Assembly: GCA_030747595.1 (NCBI GenBank)
Contig: JASLKK010000003.1
Location: 196,928-256,601, forward strand
Length of the DNA stretch: 59,674 nucleotides
From: Acidimicrobiales bacterium
GTDB lineage: Bacteria; Actinomycetota; Acidimicrobiia; Acidimicrobiales; MedAcidi-G1
Direction: 5' to 3'
Shown here: one piece after another, positions 35,332-44,073 of the stretch
Layout: each line of letters opens with the position of its first letter
Numbering within the stretch: the stretch's first letter is position 1
The notes under the pieces: model-generated
What the model saw: only the letters and a program-made list of their open reading frames with translations
Told to the model about the DNA's origin: nothing
The model's database searches: none
Position numbers and translations under genes: made by a program

Positions 35332-35573
35332 CAGAGCTTGCCGGTGATGAGCTGGTAGGCGCCCCCGATGGTGGTGATGTCCTCCAGTTCCTCCTCCTCG
35401 ACGTTGACGCCAAACTCCTCCTCAAGGGCCATGACCAACTCGACGAGGTCGAGGCTGTCGGCATCGAGGTCCTCGGCGAACGAAGCCTCCATGGTGACCT
35501 GGTCGGCTTCTACCGACAGGACCTCGACCGCACACTTCCGGAACTTCTCGAAGTTTTCTTCGCTCACCGTCAT
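35331..35573 (-). CDS. acpP: Acyl carrier protein
   Basis: The 80-residue acidic protein carries growing acyl chains on phosphopantetheine. The attachment serine is Ser40 in [10 protein letters not shown]. The EEEFGV block follows. Spacing to fabG is 124 bases and includes a TAGGGT hexamer, so it may also be transcribed from an internal promoter. GGAG lies a few bases before the ATG. Confidence 0.97.
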   Translation of the reverse strand: MTVSEENFEKFRKCAVEVLSVEADQVTMEASFAEDLDADSLDLVELVMALEEEFGVNVEEEELEDITTIGGAYQLITGKL

Positions 35574-35606
35574 TCTCCGTTCTGATTGGTGATCGTGAAC
35601 TGCCTC

Positions 35607-35612
35607 ACCCTA
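35607..35612 (-). promoter_or_regulatory. Possible internal promoter before acpP
   Basis: Reverse-strand TAGGGT lies 33 bases before the acpP ATG, within the 124-base gap after fabG. It would give acpP-fabF a short leader with its ribosome site. Confidence 0.35.
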
Positions 35613-35697
35613 GAGCGGAGCGATCCGCAGGGGAATGGATTGTGGCCTACGACACTCTGGGCCGTTTCGCTTGTCGCCATTTACAGGCCAGGGGTAC

Positions 35698-36423
35698 TCA
35701 CCCCATGAACAGGCCGCCATCCACGGGGAGGACGGCCCCGGTCACGTAGCCGGCATCCTCCGACGTCAGAAAGGTCACTGCCGCGGCGATCTCAGAGGCT
35801 TCGCCCAGACGACCCAGCGGCACGGCTTCGGCGTAGGCAGCCTGCTGGTCGTCGGGGAGGGCAGCCAGCATCTCGGTCAGAATGGGCCCCGGTGCCACCA
35901 CGTTGACGGTCACGTTTCGGCTGGCGAACTCCTTGGCCAGGGAGCGTCCCAGACCGACTAGGCCGGCCTTGGACGCCGAGTAGTTGGCCTGACCGGTCTG
36001 TCCGACTCGACCGACGACCGACGAGACCAGGACGATTCGACCCCAACGCCCCTTTATCATCCGTTTGACAGCCCGACGGCAGACCCGGAATGCACCGATC
36101 AGATTGGCGTCCAGCACGTCGATGAAGTCGTCATCGGACATCCGCAGCACGAGGCCGTCCCGGGTGATGCCGGCGTTGGCCACCAGGATCTCGACGGGTC
36201 CCAACTGTTCCTCGATAGCGGTAAACGCCGCGTCGACCTGTTCGGTGTCGGTCACGTCACACTGCACGGCGAGGATGCCCGCCTCGGAAACCTCGGCCGG
36301 TGCCTCTCCCCGGCAGGTCACGGCTACTCGGTGTCCGGCAGCGACGAACGCCTTGGCGCAGGCAAGGCCGATGCCGCGGTTTCCACCGGTGACCAGTACG
36401 ACTCGACTGATTGGGTCACTCAT
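35698..36423 (-). CDS. fabG: 3-oxoacyl-ACP reductase FabG
   Basis: FabG reduces 3-oxoacyl-ACP with NADPH. The 241-residue short-chain dehydrogenase has the nucleotide-binding TGGNRGIG, the NAG motif (VANAGITRDG) and the catalytic Ser135, Tyr148 and Lys152 (SSVVG and YSASK). The ATG at 36423 was chosen; 28 extra in-frame upstream codons lie in the 65-base gap and in the 3' end of fabD. Operon position supports FabG among many similar SDRs. Confidence 0.93.
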   Translation of the reverse strand: MSDPISRVVLVTGGNRGIGLACAKAFVAAGHRVAVTCRGEAPAEVSEAGILAVQCDVTDTEQVDAAFTAIEEQLGPVEILVANAGITRDGLVLRMSDDDFIDVLDANLIGAFRVCRRAVKRMIKGRWGRIVLVSSVVGRVGQTGQANYSASKAGLVGLGRSLAKEFASRNVTVNVVAPGPILTEMLAALPDDQQAAYAEAVPLGRLGEASEIAAAVTFLTSEDAGYVTGAVLPVDGGLFMG

Positions 36424-36488
36424 GATTGCTCTTGGTTCCTGACTGGGTTTCTTGGGCGGACTTGGCTCGGGCGTTCGCGCGGTGGAAA

Positions 36489-37670
36489 TTACTGAGCGCG
36501 AAGCCACGCAATGGGCTTGGATGCGGTGACCCGTTCAGTGTCGACAGCGAGCCAACCCATGAACTCGCCGGCGAACGACGAATAAACCTCGGTCGTACCG
36601 ATGTGACCCAGTAGGGCCCCGGCGGCTACCACCTGGCCGGGACCGATGTCGGCCACCGGAGTGAAGATGCCGGTAGCTGGACTCACCACCATGCGGTCGG
36701 TGGCGAAGAGGTGTTCGCCCTCAGCGTCCTCACCAGCAGCCTCCGCCATAGCGGGGGCGGCTAGCGCGTCGAGGAGCGAGTCGAGGTGGTCCGGGGTGTT
36801 AACGGTTAGTCGGGTCGCCCCCTTGATGGTCCGCTTAACCAGTCCGGTCAGGACACTGCCCGGACCCAGTTCGACGAACGTGGTGAAGCCGGCGAGGCTC
36901 AGCGTCTCAAGGCTCTGCGCCCACCGGACGGGGCTGCAGAGTTGAGCGTTCATCAGAGCCCGCCACGTTGCCGGGTTCTGGTGGGCGGTGGCATCCACGT
37001 TGGCCACCACGATTCCCTCCGGCATTCGGATGTCGGTGCTGTTGATGGCTTCGCTGAGTCGATCCCGGGCCGAAGACATGAACGGGGTATGGAAGGCACC
37101 GGAGACTTCCAGGGTGGTGACTCGTTTGGCGCCTTGATCTTTGGCCTCCTGGCCGGCTGCGGCCACCGCTTCGGGATCACCGGCAATGACTACCTGTCCG
37201 GGGGCGTTGTAGTTGGCGACCCAGACGTCACCGTCGACCGCTGAACACGCTTCTTCCACACTTGAGTCATCGAGTCCCAGCACGGCGGCCATGGTGCCCT
37301 CGGGTTTCTGGATCGCCACCTGCATGGCTTCACCTCGTTCGACCACCAGGGGCACTGCGTCTTCGAAGGCCAGGGCGCCCGACGCGGTCAGCGCGCTGTA
37401 CTCGCCGAGGCTGTGTCCCGCGTGGCCGGCAGCGTCGATGCCGAGCCGCTCCACGGCATCGAGGATCACCATGCTGGTCACGAAGGTGGCCAGCTGGGCG
37501 TTGCGGGTCTCGCGGAGTTCGTCGGCGTCGGCAGTGAGTAGCAGGTGGGTCACGTCGCGTCCCGCTGCTTCGGAGGCTTCGTCAACCAGTTCCCAGGATG
37601 GGTGGTCAGACCAAGATGCTCCCATGCCGGGTTGCTGGGAGCCCTGGCCGGAGTAGGTGAAGGCGATCAT
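36489..37670 (-). CDS. fabD: Malonyl-CoA:ACP transacylase with C-terminal lipoyl-like domain
   Basis: FabD loads malonyl onto ACP. The catalytic part (residues 1 to about 305) has YSGQGSQQPGMG, the nucleophile Ser87 in GHSLGEYSA and His194 in SGAFHTPFM. Unusually, a C-terminal stretch of about 75 residues (319-393) follows an acidic Ala/Glu linker. It reads like a biotinyl/lipoyl barrel (SPATGIFTPV, then GQVVAAGALLGHIG and AGEFMGWLAVDTERV), but the position of the modified lysine is not Lys. The total of 393 residues exceeds the usual 310. The ATG at 37670 follows a GAGGAG ribosome site. It is the first gene of the fab operon. Confidence 0.92.
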   Translation of the reverse strand: MIAFTYSGQGSQQPGMGASWSDHPSWELVDEASEAAGRDVTHLLLTADADELRETRNAQLATFVTSMVILDAVERLGIDAAGHAGHSLGEYSALTASGALAFEDAVPLVVERGEAMQVAIQKPEGTMAAVLGLDDSSVEEACSAVDGDVWVANYNAPGQVVIAGDPEAVAAAGQEAKDQGAKRVTTLEVSGAFHTPFMSSARDRLSEAINSTDIRMPEGIVVANVDATAHQNPATWRALMNAQLCSPVRWAQSLETLSLAGFTTFVELGPGSVLTGLVKRTIKGATRLTVNTPDHLDSLLDALAAPAMAEAAGEDAEGEHLFATDRMVVSPATGIFTPVADIGPGQVVAAGALLGHIGTTEVYSSFAGEFMGWLAVDTERVTASKPIAWLRAQ

Positions 37671-37821
37671 CGGTCTCCTCGAAGGGACGCGGAAGGGTGG
37701 CGGTTCCGTCGGTGACGGGGCATTGAACCCGCTGCGTCGGCCCATCGTAGGGGCCCGTCGACGGTTGGGTCACGGGTTACCGCGAGGTGGCGGAGCGGGT
37801 CTCCAGTCAGGGGCCCACCGG

Positions 37822-37827
37822 TAGGCT
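37822..37827 (+). promoter_or_regulatory. -10 hexamer of tRNA-Leu(CAA)
   Basis: TAGGCT lies 10 bases before the mature tRNA 5' end, a normal distance for a short 5' leader removed by RNase P. Confidence 0.45.
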
Positions 37828-37837
37828 CAGAAAGTTC

Positions 37838-37924
37838 GCCCGGGTGGCGGAATTGGCAGACGCGGAGGACTCAAAATCCTCTGGCTGAAAGGTCGTGCGG
37901 GTTCAAGTCCCGCCCCGGGCACCA
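37838..37924 (+). tRNA. tRNA-Leu (anticodon CAA)
   Basis: An 87-base class II tRNA. The acceptor GCCCGGG pairs with CCCGGGC. The D-arm includes GGCAGAC. The anticodon stem GAGGA/TCCTC encloses CTCAAAA, giving anticodon CAA for UUG codons. A long variable arm follows, then the T-arm with GTTCAAGTC. The 3' CCA is encoded. Confidence 0.95.
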
Positions 37925-37939
37925 GATGTTTTTCTTACA

Positions 37940-38260
37940 ATGGCCGGTCCCATGGCACGCTCGGTGATTGAACGACGCCTAATCGAGGTTGGCGAGCGCC
38001 TTCAGCGGCTCTGGTCCGACCTAGCGGTGGCCGAGGAACAGTTGGCCCACTTGTCGGCTGACGCGACTGATGCCCGGGTTCGGGCCCTGGTTTCGGAAAC
38101 CGCTCAGTCAGGAAGCGTTCATCGCGACGCCGAGCGCCACGCCCGGGCCATGGAACGCCACCGTGATGACGTGGTGGCCAACATCGCCCGGCTGGAGGCC
38201 ATCCAGGACGACTTACTGGATCGGATGGGCTCCGACGGCCGAGGAGTCCGAGATGACTGA
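37940..38260 (+). CDS. Small coiled-coil protein preceding PdtaR
   Basis: The 106-residue protein from ATG 37940 (or ATG 37952, four residues later) is almost wholly helical. RRLIEVGERLQRLWSDLAVAEEQL, ARVRALVSETAQ and a His/Arg-rich second helix end in IARLEAIQDDLLDRMG. No known domain is recognised. It begins 15 bases after the tRNA and overlaps the pdtaR start by 8 bases, which implies coupled translation and perhaps a shared role. A regulator or partner of the ANTAR protein is a reasonable guess, not shown. Confidence 0.7.
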   Translation: MAGPMARSVIERRLIEVGERLQRLWSDLAVAEEQLAHLSADATDARVRALVSETAQSGSVHRDAERHARAMERHRDDVVANIARLEAIQDDLLDRMGSDGRGVRDD

Positions 38261-38870
38261 TTCGCGCGGGGCCTCTCCCGCTCCCGGCATGCCACCAGTA
38301 CGGGTGGTCCTGGCCGAAGACGAGGCCATCATTCGTCTCGACCTCAAGGAGACCCTCATCGACGAGGGGTACGACGTGGTAGGCGACACCGGGCGCGGTG
38401 ATCATGCCGTCGAGCTGGTGGCCGAACTGGACCCCGACGTGGTGATCCTCGACATCAAGATGCCCGGACTCGACGGGATCGAGGCGGCATCGCGTATCGC
38501 CGATTCCCACGACACCGCGGTGGTCATCCTCACCGCGTTCAGTCAGCGGGACCTGATCGACCGGGCCGTCGAGGCCGGTGCGCTGGCCTACTTGGTCAAG
38601 CCGTTCCAGCGATCCGAATTGGTGCCGGCAGTCGAGGTGGCCCGTGCCCGCCACCGAGAGATGCGTGCCCTGACCGACCAGGCCCAGACATTGACCGATC
38701 GACTCGAGGCCCGCAAGGTGATCGACCGGGCAAAGGGTGTCCTCCTCGATGAGGTCGGCCTATCTGAGAACGAAGCGTTTCGGTTCCTGCAGACCTCGTC
38801 AATGTCAGGGCGTCAGACCATGGCCGACGTGGCCCGGGCTGTCATCGACGAGGGCCTCCGACCTTCCTGA
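38253..38870 (+). CDS. pdtaR: ANTAR response regulator (PdtaR type)
   Basis: PdtaR-type regulators have a receiver domain and an RNA-binding ANTAR domain that prevents terminators from forming in target transcripts. The 205-residue protein has AEDEAIIRLDLKETL, phosphoacceptor Asp67 in VVILDIKMPG, ILTAFSQRDLIDRA, and Lys116 in YLVKPF. An ANTAR domain follows (about residues 140-200), with DRAKGVLLDEVGLSENEAFRFLQ and RQTMADVA. It closely resembles Rv1626. The kinase partner PdtaS is not here, and in mycobacteria it is also encoded apart. polA follows by 52 bases, as it nearly does in mycobacteria. Confidence 0.94.
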   Translation: MTDSRGASPAPGMPPVRVVLAEDEAIIRLDLKETLIDEGYDVVGDTGRGDHAVELVAELDPDVVILDIKMPGLDGIEAASRIADSHDTAVVILTAFSQRDLIDRAVEAGALAYLVKPFQRSELVPAVEVARARHREMRALTDQAQTLTDRLEARKVIDRAKGVLLDEVGLSENEAFRFLQTSSMSGRQTMADVARAVIDEGLRPS

Positions 38871-38909
38871 CGGGCCGGGCCGCCAGTCGGGTTGGTGACC
38901 ATTGGGGAT

Positions 38910-38915
38910 TAGGGT
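38910..38915 (+). promoter_or_regulatory. -10 hexamer of polA
   Basis: TAGGGT ends 7 bases before the GTG at 38923 and supports that start over an in-frame TTG at 38902, which precedes the hexamer. Confidence 0.5.
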
Positions 38916-38922
38916 CGCCGCG

Positions 38923-41631
38923 GTGCCCGGACTCCTCCTCCTCGACGGAAATTCACTGACTTACCGGGCGTTCTTCGCCATTCCCAGAGACATGGTGACC
39001 CGCACCGGGCAGGAGACGAACGCCGTCTTCGGTTTCACCCAGATGCTCCTGTCCCTGCTACGCGATCACGAGCCCGAAGGGGTGGCCGTGGCCTTCGATC
39101 GGCCGGGGGAGACCTTTCGCCACGAGCGCCTACCGTCGTATAAGGCGAACCGTGAGAAGCAGGAGGATTCCCTCTACCAGCAGCTCGATCTGGTTCGCGA
39201 GCTGGTCGACTCCCTGGGATTGCGGGTGGTGGATGCCGAGGGGTTCGAGGCCGACGATGTCTTGGCGACCCTCGCCACCGTGGCCCGCGATGCCGGTCGG
39301 GACGTGACCATCGTGACCGGGGACCGGGACAGTTACCAGTTGGTGGAGGATCCACATGTCCGGGTGCTCTACAACAAGCGGGGGGTGTCGGACTACGCCC
39401 TGTACGACGAGGCGGGCATCTTCGAACGCACCGGAGTCCGACCCGCGGACTATGTGGCCTACGCCGCTTTGCGGGGCGACTCCTCTGACAACCTGCCTGG
39501 AGTTCCCGGGGTTGGGGAGAAGACGGCCGCCAAGCTGATCAACTCCTATGGGGGGCTCGACGGGATCTTCGCCGCAGCCGACGATCAGACCCCCAAGCTC
39601 CGGGAGAACCTGAACGCCAGCGAAGACCTTGCCCGTCTGAACGAGGAGATGATGCTGCTAGTGCGCGATGTGCCGCTCGGGTTGACCGCCGACGACCTAG
39701 ACCAGGGCCCCGTCGACGTGGAGAGGGCCGGTGGGCTACTCGACGTGTTGGAGCTGAGCCGGGCCCGCGAACGTTTGGCTGCCCTGCTGGGCGTGGACTT
39801 CGGTGGCGATGGGGCGGATTCACGGGAGAGCCGAGACGGATCTACGGGGGCCTCGGGAGAGTTGGAGGTTTCCGTCAGCGTCGTCACAGATGCGGCAGGC
39901 ATCGAGGCCATCAGAGTGGCAGCTGCGTCCACCGGCCCGATTGGCCTGGCAGCGGTGGCCGAGCCGCCATCAGGTCCCGCCGGCCCTGATCTTGGCCCGG
40001 GCCTCGCAGTTTCCGATGGTGAGGAGGCCTGGTGGATTCCCGCCGCCCTGGTGGCTGATCCAGCGGTCACCGGTGCGTTGGCGGGGCTTCTGGGTACTGA
40101 CGGCCCGGGTGTAGCGGCCCATGACGTCAAGCCGATGTTGCGGGCCTTACAGCGGCAGGGCATCGGAGAGGTCCACCTAGTGCTGGACACAGCGCTTGCC
40201 GGGTACCTGCTGGACCCGGCTGACGCCACCTACGACCTCGGGGTGCTTCTGGAGCGTCATGCCAGACGGATGCTTCCGGTGACCGGAGCGCCCGATGGAC
40301 AGTTGGACCTCAGTGGCGAGGCAGCCGATCCGTCGGTGGAGGCCGGACACCGGGCGGCCGCGGTCTGGACCCTTCGGGACCCGCTGATTTCGGCCATGGA
40401 GGCCCAAGGGCTCCTTTCCCTGAACGCTGACATCGAAGTTCCCCTCGTCGCCGTGTTGGCTCGCATGGAGGAGTTAGGCATCGGCGTGGACGTCGCCGAG
40501 TTGACCCGCCTCCGTGACGAGCTGACCGCCAGTTGCGAACGCCTGCGAGGCCTTGTCCACGAGGCGGCCGGGGAGGAGTTCAACGTCAACTCCACCAAGC
40601 AGCTCAGGGAGATCCTTTTCGAGAAGCTGGGTCTCACTCCCGGCAAGAAGACCAAGACCGGGTTCTCCACGGACGCGGCCACCCTGGAGCGCCTCAGGGG
40701 TGATCATCCTGTGGTTGCTCACCTGCTCGCCTACCGCGAGGTCGAGAAACTCCGGTCCACGTACGGCGAAGGCCTGTTGGCTGAGGCTGGTCCGGGCGAC
40801 CGAATCCGCGCCACGTTCAACCAGACGGTCGCCCGAACGGGTCGACTCAGCTCGGATGCACCGAACCTCCACAACATCCCGGTCCGCACCGAGTCCGGGC
40901 GGGCCTTTCGCAGGGCCTTCGTACCGATCGACGGCTGTACGTTGCTGGTAGCCGACTACAACCAGATCGAGTTACGGGTCATCGCCCACCTGGCCGACGA
41001 CCCGGGTTTGATCGCAGCGTTTGAGGCTGGTGACGACATCCACACCGCGGTGGCCGCCCGGACGTGGGGAATCGACCCGACCGACGTGACCTCCGAGGTG
41101 CGGAACCGGGCCAAAATGGTGGCCTACGGACTGGCTTACGGCATGGAGGCCTACGGGCTGTCCCAACGGCTGGGCTCATCGGTTGACGAGGCCAACGAGA
41201 TCCTCGAGTCGTACTTCGCCGCCTTTCCGTCGGTCCGCGACTACATGGAGCGGACGGTCGACGAGGCCCGCCAGAAGGGCTACACGGAGACCCTGTTCGG
41301 GCGCCGTCGACGCATACCGGAACTCTCGTCGCCCAACTTCAACGTGCGTCAGGCCGGCGAACGCCAGGCCATGAACGCGGGTATCCAGGGTCTGGCTGCC
41401 GACATCTTCAAGGTGGCCCTCATTCGGATCGACGACCGGCTCCGAGCTGACGGGTCGGCATCCCGTCTAGTGCTCCAGGTCCACGACGAGGTGATCCTTG
41501 AAGTGCCGATCGATGAGGTTGTCGACGTGGAGGCCATGGTCCGTTCCGAGATGACCGGGGCCTACGACCTGCGGGTGGAGTTGGCCGTCGAGGTCGCCAC
41601 CGGCGCCACCTGGGCTGACGCCAAGGGCTGA
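38923..41631 (+). CDS. polA: DNA polymerase I
   Basis: Pol I removes RNA primers and fills repair gaps. The 902-residue protein starts with GTG. The 5'-3' exonuclease domain (about 1-290) begins LLLDGNSLTYRAFFAIP. The central 3'-5' exonuclease-like region (about 320-510) lacks the usual acidic DxE metal motif and reads as degenerate, as is common in actinobacteria. The polymerase domain has motif A (VADYNQIELRVIAH), motif B (RNRAKMVAYGLAYGM) and motif C (QVHDEVILE). Proofreading is therefore unlikely. Confidence 0.97.
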   Translation: MPGLLLLDGNSLTYRAFFAIPRDMVTRTGQETNAVFGFTQMLLSLLRDHEPEGVAVAFDRPGETFRHERLPSYKANREKQEDSLYQQLDLVRELVDSLGLRVVDAEGFEADDVLATLATVARDAGRDVTIVTGDRDSYQLVEDPHVRVLYNKRGVSDYALYDEAGIFERTGVRPADYVAYAALRGDSSDNLPGVPGVGEKTAAKLINSYGGLDGIFAAADDQTPKLRENLNASEDLARLNEEMMLLVRDVPLGLTADDLDQGPVDVERAGGLLDVLELSRARERLAALLGVDFGGDGADSRESRDGSTGASGELEVSVSVVTDAAGIEAIRVAAASTGPIGLAAVAEPPSGPAGPDLGPGLAVSDGEEAWWIPAALVADPAVTGALAGLLGTDGPGVAAHDVKPMLRALQRQGIGEVHLVLDTALAGYLLDPADATYDLGVLLERHARRMLPVTGAPDGQLDLSGEAADPSVEAGHRAAAVWTLRDPLISAMEAQGLLSLNADIEVPLVAVLARMEELGIGVDVAELTRLRDELTASCERLRGLVHEAAGEEFNVNSTKQLREILFEKLGLTPGKKTKTGFSTDAATLERLRGDHPVVAHLLAYREVEKLRSTYGEGLLAEAGPGDRIRATFNQTVARTGRLSSDAPNLHNIPVRTESGRAFRRAFVPIDGCTLLVADYNQIELRVIAHLADDPGLIAAFEAGDDIHTAVAARTWGIDPTDVTSEVRNRAKMVAYGLAYGMEAYGLSQRLGSSVDEANEILESYFAAFPSVRDYMERTVDEARQKGYTETLFGRRRRIPELSSPNFNVRQAGERQAMNAGIQGLAADIFKVALIRIDDRLRADGSASRLVLQVHDEVILEVPIDEVVDVEAMVRSEMTGAYDLRVELAVEVATGATWADAKG

Positions 41632-41650
41632 GGGATCGGATCTCTGATAG

Positions 41651-42382
41651 ATGGATCACTGGTTCGAGGGTGTCGCTGACTACCTGGGAGATGCCTACCG
41701 TCGCTACTCATTCACCTACGGGACCGTCCAGGAGGTCGACTTTCTTATCGACGTGTTGGGTCTCGGTGAAGGATCCCGCCTACTGGACGTCGGTTGCGGC
41801 CCGGGACGCCACAGCCATGAACTGGCCCGACGTGGCATTGAGGTAGTGGGCATCGACGTGTCGGAGACCTTCGTGGACCTGGCCCGTCGAGACGCCCCAG
41901 AAGGAGCCACGTTCATCCATGGCGATGCTCGGACCATGACTTTCGACAGCGAGTTCAACGCGGCTATCTCGCTCTGCCAGGGAGCGTTCGGCCTGGCTGG
42001 AGGGCCGGGAGCCGATACGGCCGTGCTGGACCCCGACGGAGCGATCCTTGACCGCATCGTGGCCGCCGTCCGGCCGGGAGGGGGCGTGGCCCTGAGCGCC
42101 TTTTCGGCCTACTTCCAGATTCGCTTTCTGGCTGAGGCCGACCACTTCGACGCCGATACCGGCGTCAACCGGGAGCACACGGCGCTAAGGAACGGCGATG
42201 GCGTCGAGAAGCCAGCTGAACTCTGGACCACCTGTTTCACTCCGCGGGAACTCCGCCTGCTGGCCGACCGCGCCGGACTGGTGGTCGACGAGATCCGTTC
42301 AGTGACTCCCGGCGATTACGCCTCTCGTCCGCCGGATCTAGAACATCCCGAGTTCCTGCTGATTGGACGACGAGGCGACTGA
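41651..42382 (+). CDS. Class I SAM-dependent methyltransferase
   Basis: The 243-residue protein has LLDVGCGPGRHSHELARRG (SAM-binding motif I), VVGIDVSETFVDLAR, the AAISLCQGAFG region and a C-terminal half with YFQIRF and TCFTPRELRLLADRAGLVVDEI. The order is that of small-molecule or lipid methyltransferases of the Methyltransf_11/25 type. The substrate is unknown. The ATG at 41651 lies 19 bases after polA, so it is probably cotranscribed. It is followed by the rpsA promoter region. Confidence 0.85.
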   Translation: MDHWFEGVADYLGDAYRRYSFTYGTVQEVDFLIDVLGLGEGSRLLDVGCGPGRHSHELARRGIEVVGIDVSETFVDLARRDAPEGATFIHGDARTMTFDSEFNAAISLCQGAFGLAGGPGADTAVLDPDGAILDRIVAAVRPGGGVALSAFSAYFQIRFLAEADHFDADTGVNREHTALRNGDGVEKPAELWTTCFTPRELRLLADRAGLVVDEIRSVTPGDYASRPPDLEHPEFLLIGRRGD

Positions 42383-42439
42383 CGGACCTGCCCTGAATTT
42401 GGTTGAGTTCCGTCCGATGGGGTCGCGATGGGGGTCCGG

Positions 42440-42445
42440 TAGGAT
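42440..42445 (+). promoter_or_regulatory. -10 hexamer of rpsA
   Basis: TAGGAT lies 86 bases before the rpsA GTG, so unlike many neighbours rpsA would have a leader of about 80 bases. No good -35 is seen. The leader is a natural place for S1 autoregulation. Confidence 0.45.
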
Positions 42446-42531
42446 CTCCGGGTCCGTTTCGCGTGTGCACATGCCGTGTTTATGCGTCCGGAATGACCTG
42501 TCCACCTACTCCCATCCGACGAGAAGAACAC

Positions 42532-44016
42532 GTGTCCGAACTGACTCTTATTCCCTCCGCCCTCGACTCCCCGCCCATGGGAAGTTTCGACGAGAGCGGG
42601 GAGTACATCCCCCGTCCCATCACCGAGGATGATCTCGGTTCCCTGACGCTTGACGAGGCCTACTCGGCCACCATGGTCGACGTTGAGAACGGCCAACTGG
42701 TCGAGGGCACCGTCGTCCGGGTCGACAAGGACGAGGTCCTGCTGGATATTGGTTACAAGTCCGAAGGTGTCATTCCGCCTCGCGAGCTTTCGATCCGCAA
42801 CGGTGTGGATCCGAACGAGATCGTGGCCGTTGGCGAGAAGATCGAAGCCGTGGTTCTCCAGCGTGAGGACAAGGACGGCCGTCTGGTCCTGTCCAAAAAG
42901 CGGGCCCAATACGAGCGGGCCTGGGGTCGGATCGAGGAGATCAAGGAAGGCGACGGAATGGTTTCCGGCGCCGTGATCGAGGTCGTCAAGGGCGGGCTGA
43001 TCGTCGACATCGGTCTCCGTGGCTTCCTTCCCGCTTCACTCGTGGAGCTACGCCGGGTCCGTGACCTACAACCCTTCATAGGGACCACGATCGACGCCAA
43101 GATCATCGAACTGGACAAGAACCGCAACAACGTGGTCCTGTCTCGCCGTGCTTGGCTTGAAGAGACACAGAAGGAACAGCGCGAAGATTTCCTGCACAAC
43201 CTTCGCTCCGGAGAGATCCGTAATGGCACCGTGTCCAGCGTCGTCAACTTCGGTGCGTTTGTCGACCTCGGCGGCATGGACGGCCTCGTGCATGTGTCGG
43301 AGTTGTCGTGGAAGCACATTGACCACCCCGGTTCGGTAGTCGCAGTCGGCGACGAGATCGAGGTGCAGGTTCTCGAGGTTGACCTCGGCCGTGAGCGCAT
43401 CAGCCTCTCGTTGAAGGCCACTCAGCAGGATCCGTGGCAGGAGTTCGCCGGGGCCCACCAGGTGGGTGAACTGGTATATGGCCGGGTCACCAAGTTGGTG
43501 CCGTTTGGCTCGTTCGTCCAGGTGGGTGACGGGATCGAGGGTCTGGTCCACATCTCAGAGATGTCGGCCCACCACGTGGACCTTCCCGAGCAAGTCGTGA
43601 CGCCCGGCGAGGAACTATGGGTCAAAATCATCGACCTCGACCTTCAGCGTCGCCGGATAAGCCTGTCGATCAAGCAGGCCGCCGAGGGTGGGGTCGTGGC
43701 CGCCGAGTATCAGGAACACTTCGGCGAGCACGCCTACGACGATGAGGGCAACTTCATCGGAGAGGCGAACTCTGAGGGCCAGGAAGCCTGGGCCGACATG
43801 TTCGATGCCTCGGCTTCTGTTGACGGAGAAGCGGTGGCAGAGGACGACCCTGCCGCTGAAGCCACCGTTGAGGAGGCGGCCACAGAAGACGCCCCGGTCG
43901 ACGAATCTGTCGACGAGGAGGCCTCTACCGAGGAAGCGGCGGCCGAGGTCGAAGTGGTTCCCGAGGCTGAGCCCGAGCCCGAGCCTGAGGCTGAGGCTGA
44001 GTCCACCGAAGTCTGA
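42532..44016 (+). CDS. rpsA: 30S ribosomal protein S1
   Basis: S1 binds mRNA and helps it load onto the 30S subunit. The 494-residue protein starts with GTG after a GAGAAG site. It has four S1 OB-folds, from about residues 57, 145, 231 and 316 (for example GTVSSVVNFGAFVDLGG and GRVTKLVPFGSFVQVGDG). Four domains is the usual actinobacterial form, against six in E. coli. A C-terminal tail of about 100 residues is very rich in Glu, Ala and Asp with few other residues, so it is probably disordered. coaE follows by 57 bases. Confidence 0.96.
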   Translation: MSELTLIPSALDSPPMGSFDESGEYIPRPITEDDLGSLTLDEAYSATMVDVENGQLVEGTVVRVDKDEVLLDIGYKSEGVIPPRELSIRNGVDPNEIVAVGEKIEAVVLQREDKDGRLVLSKKRAQYERAWGRIEEIKEGDGMVSGAVIEVVKGGLIVDIGLRGFLPASLVELRRVRDLQPFIGTTIDAKIIELDKNRNNVVLSRRAWLEETQKEQREDFLHNLRSGEIRNGTVSSVVNFGAFVDLGGMDGLVHVSELSWKHIDHPGSVVAVGDEIEVQVLEVDLGRERISLSLKATQQDPWQEFAGAHQVGELVYGRVTKLVPFGSFVQVGDGIEGLVHISEMSAHHVDLPEQVVTPGEELWVKIIDLDLQRRRISLSIKQAAEGGVVAAEYQEHFGEHAYDDEGNFIGEANSEGQEAWADMFDASASVDGEAVAEDDPAAEATVEEAATEDAPVDESVDEEASTEEAAAEVEVVPEAEPEPEPEAEAESTEV

Positions 44017-44073
44017 CCCGAAGGCCTGGTTTTCTTCGGTGGATTTGACCTTCGCTACCAGGGGACAAACTCG

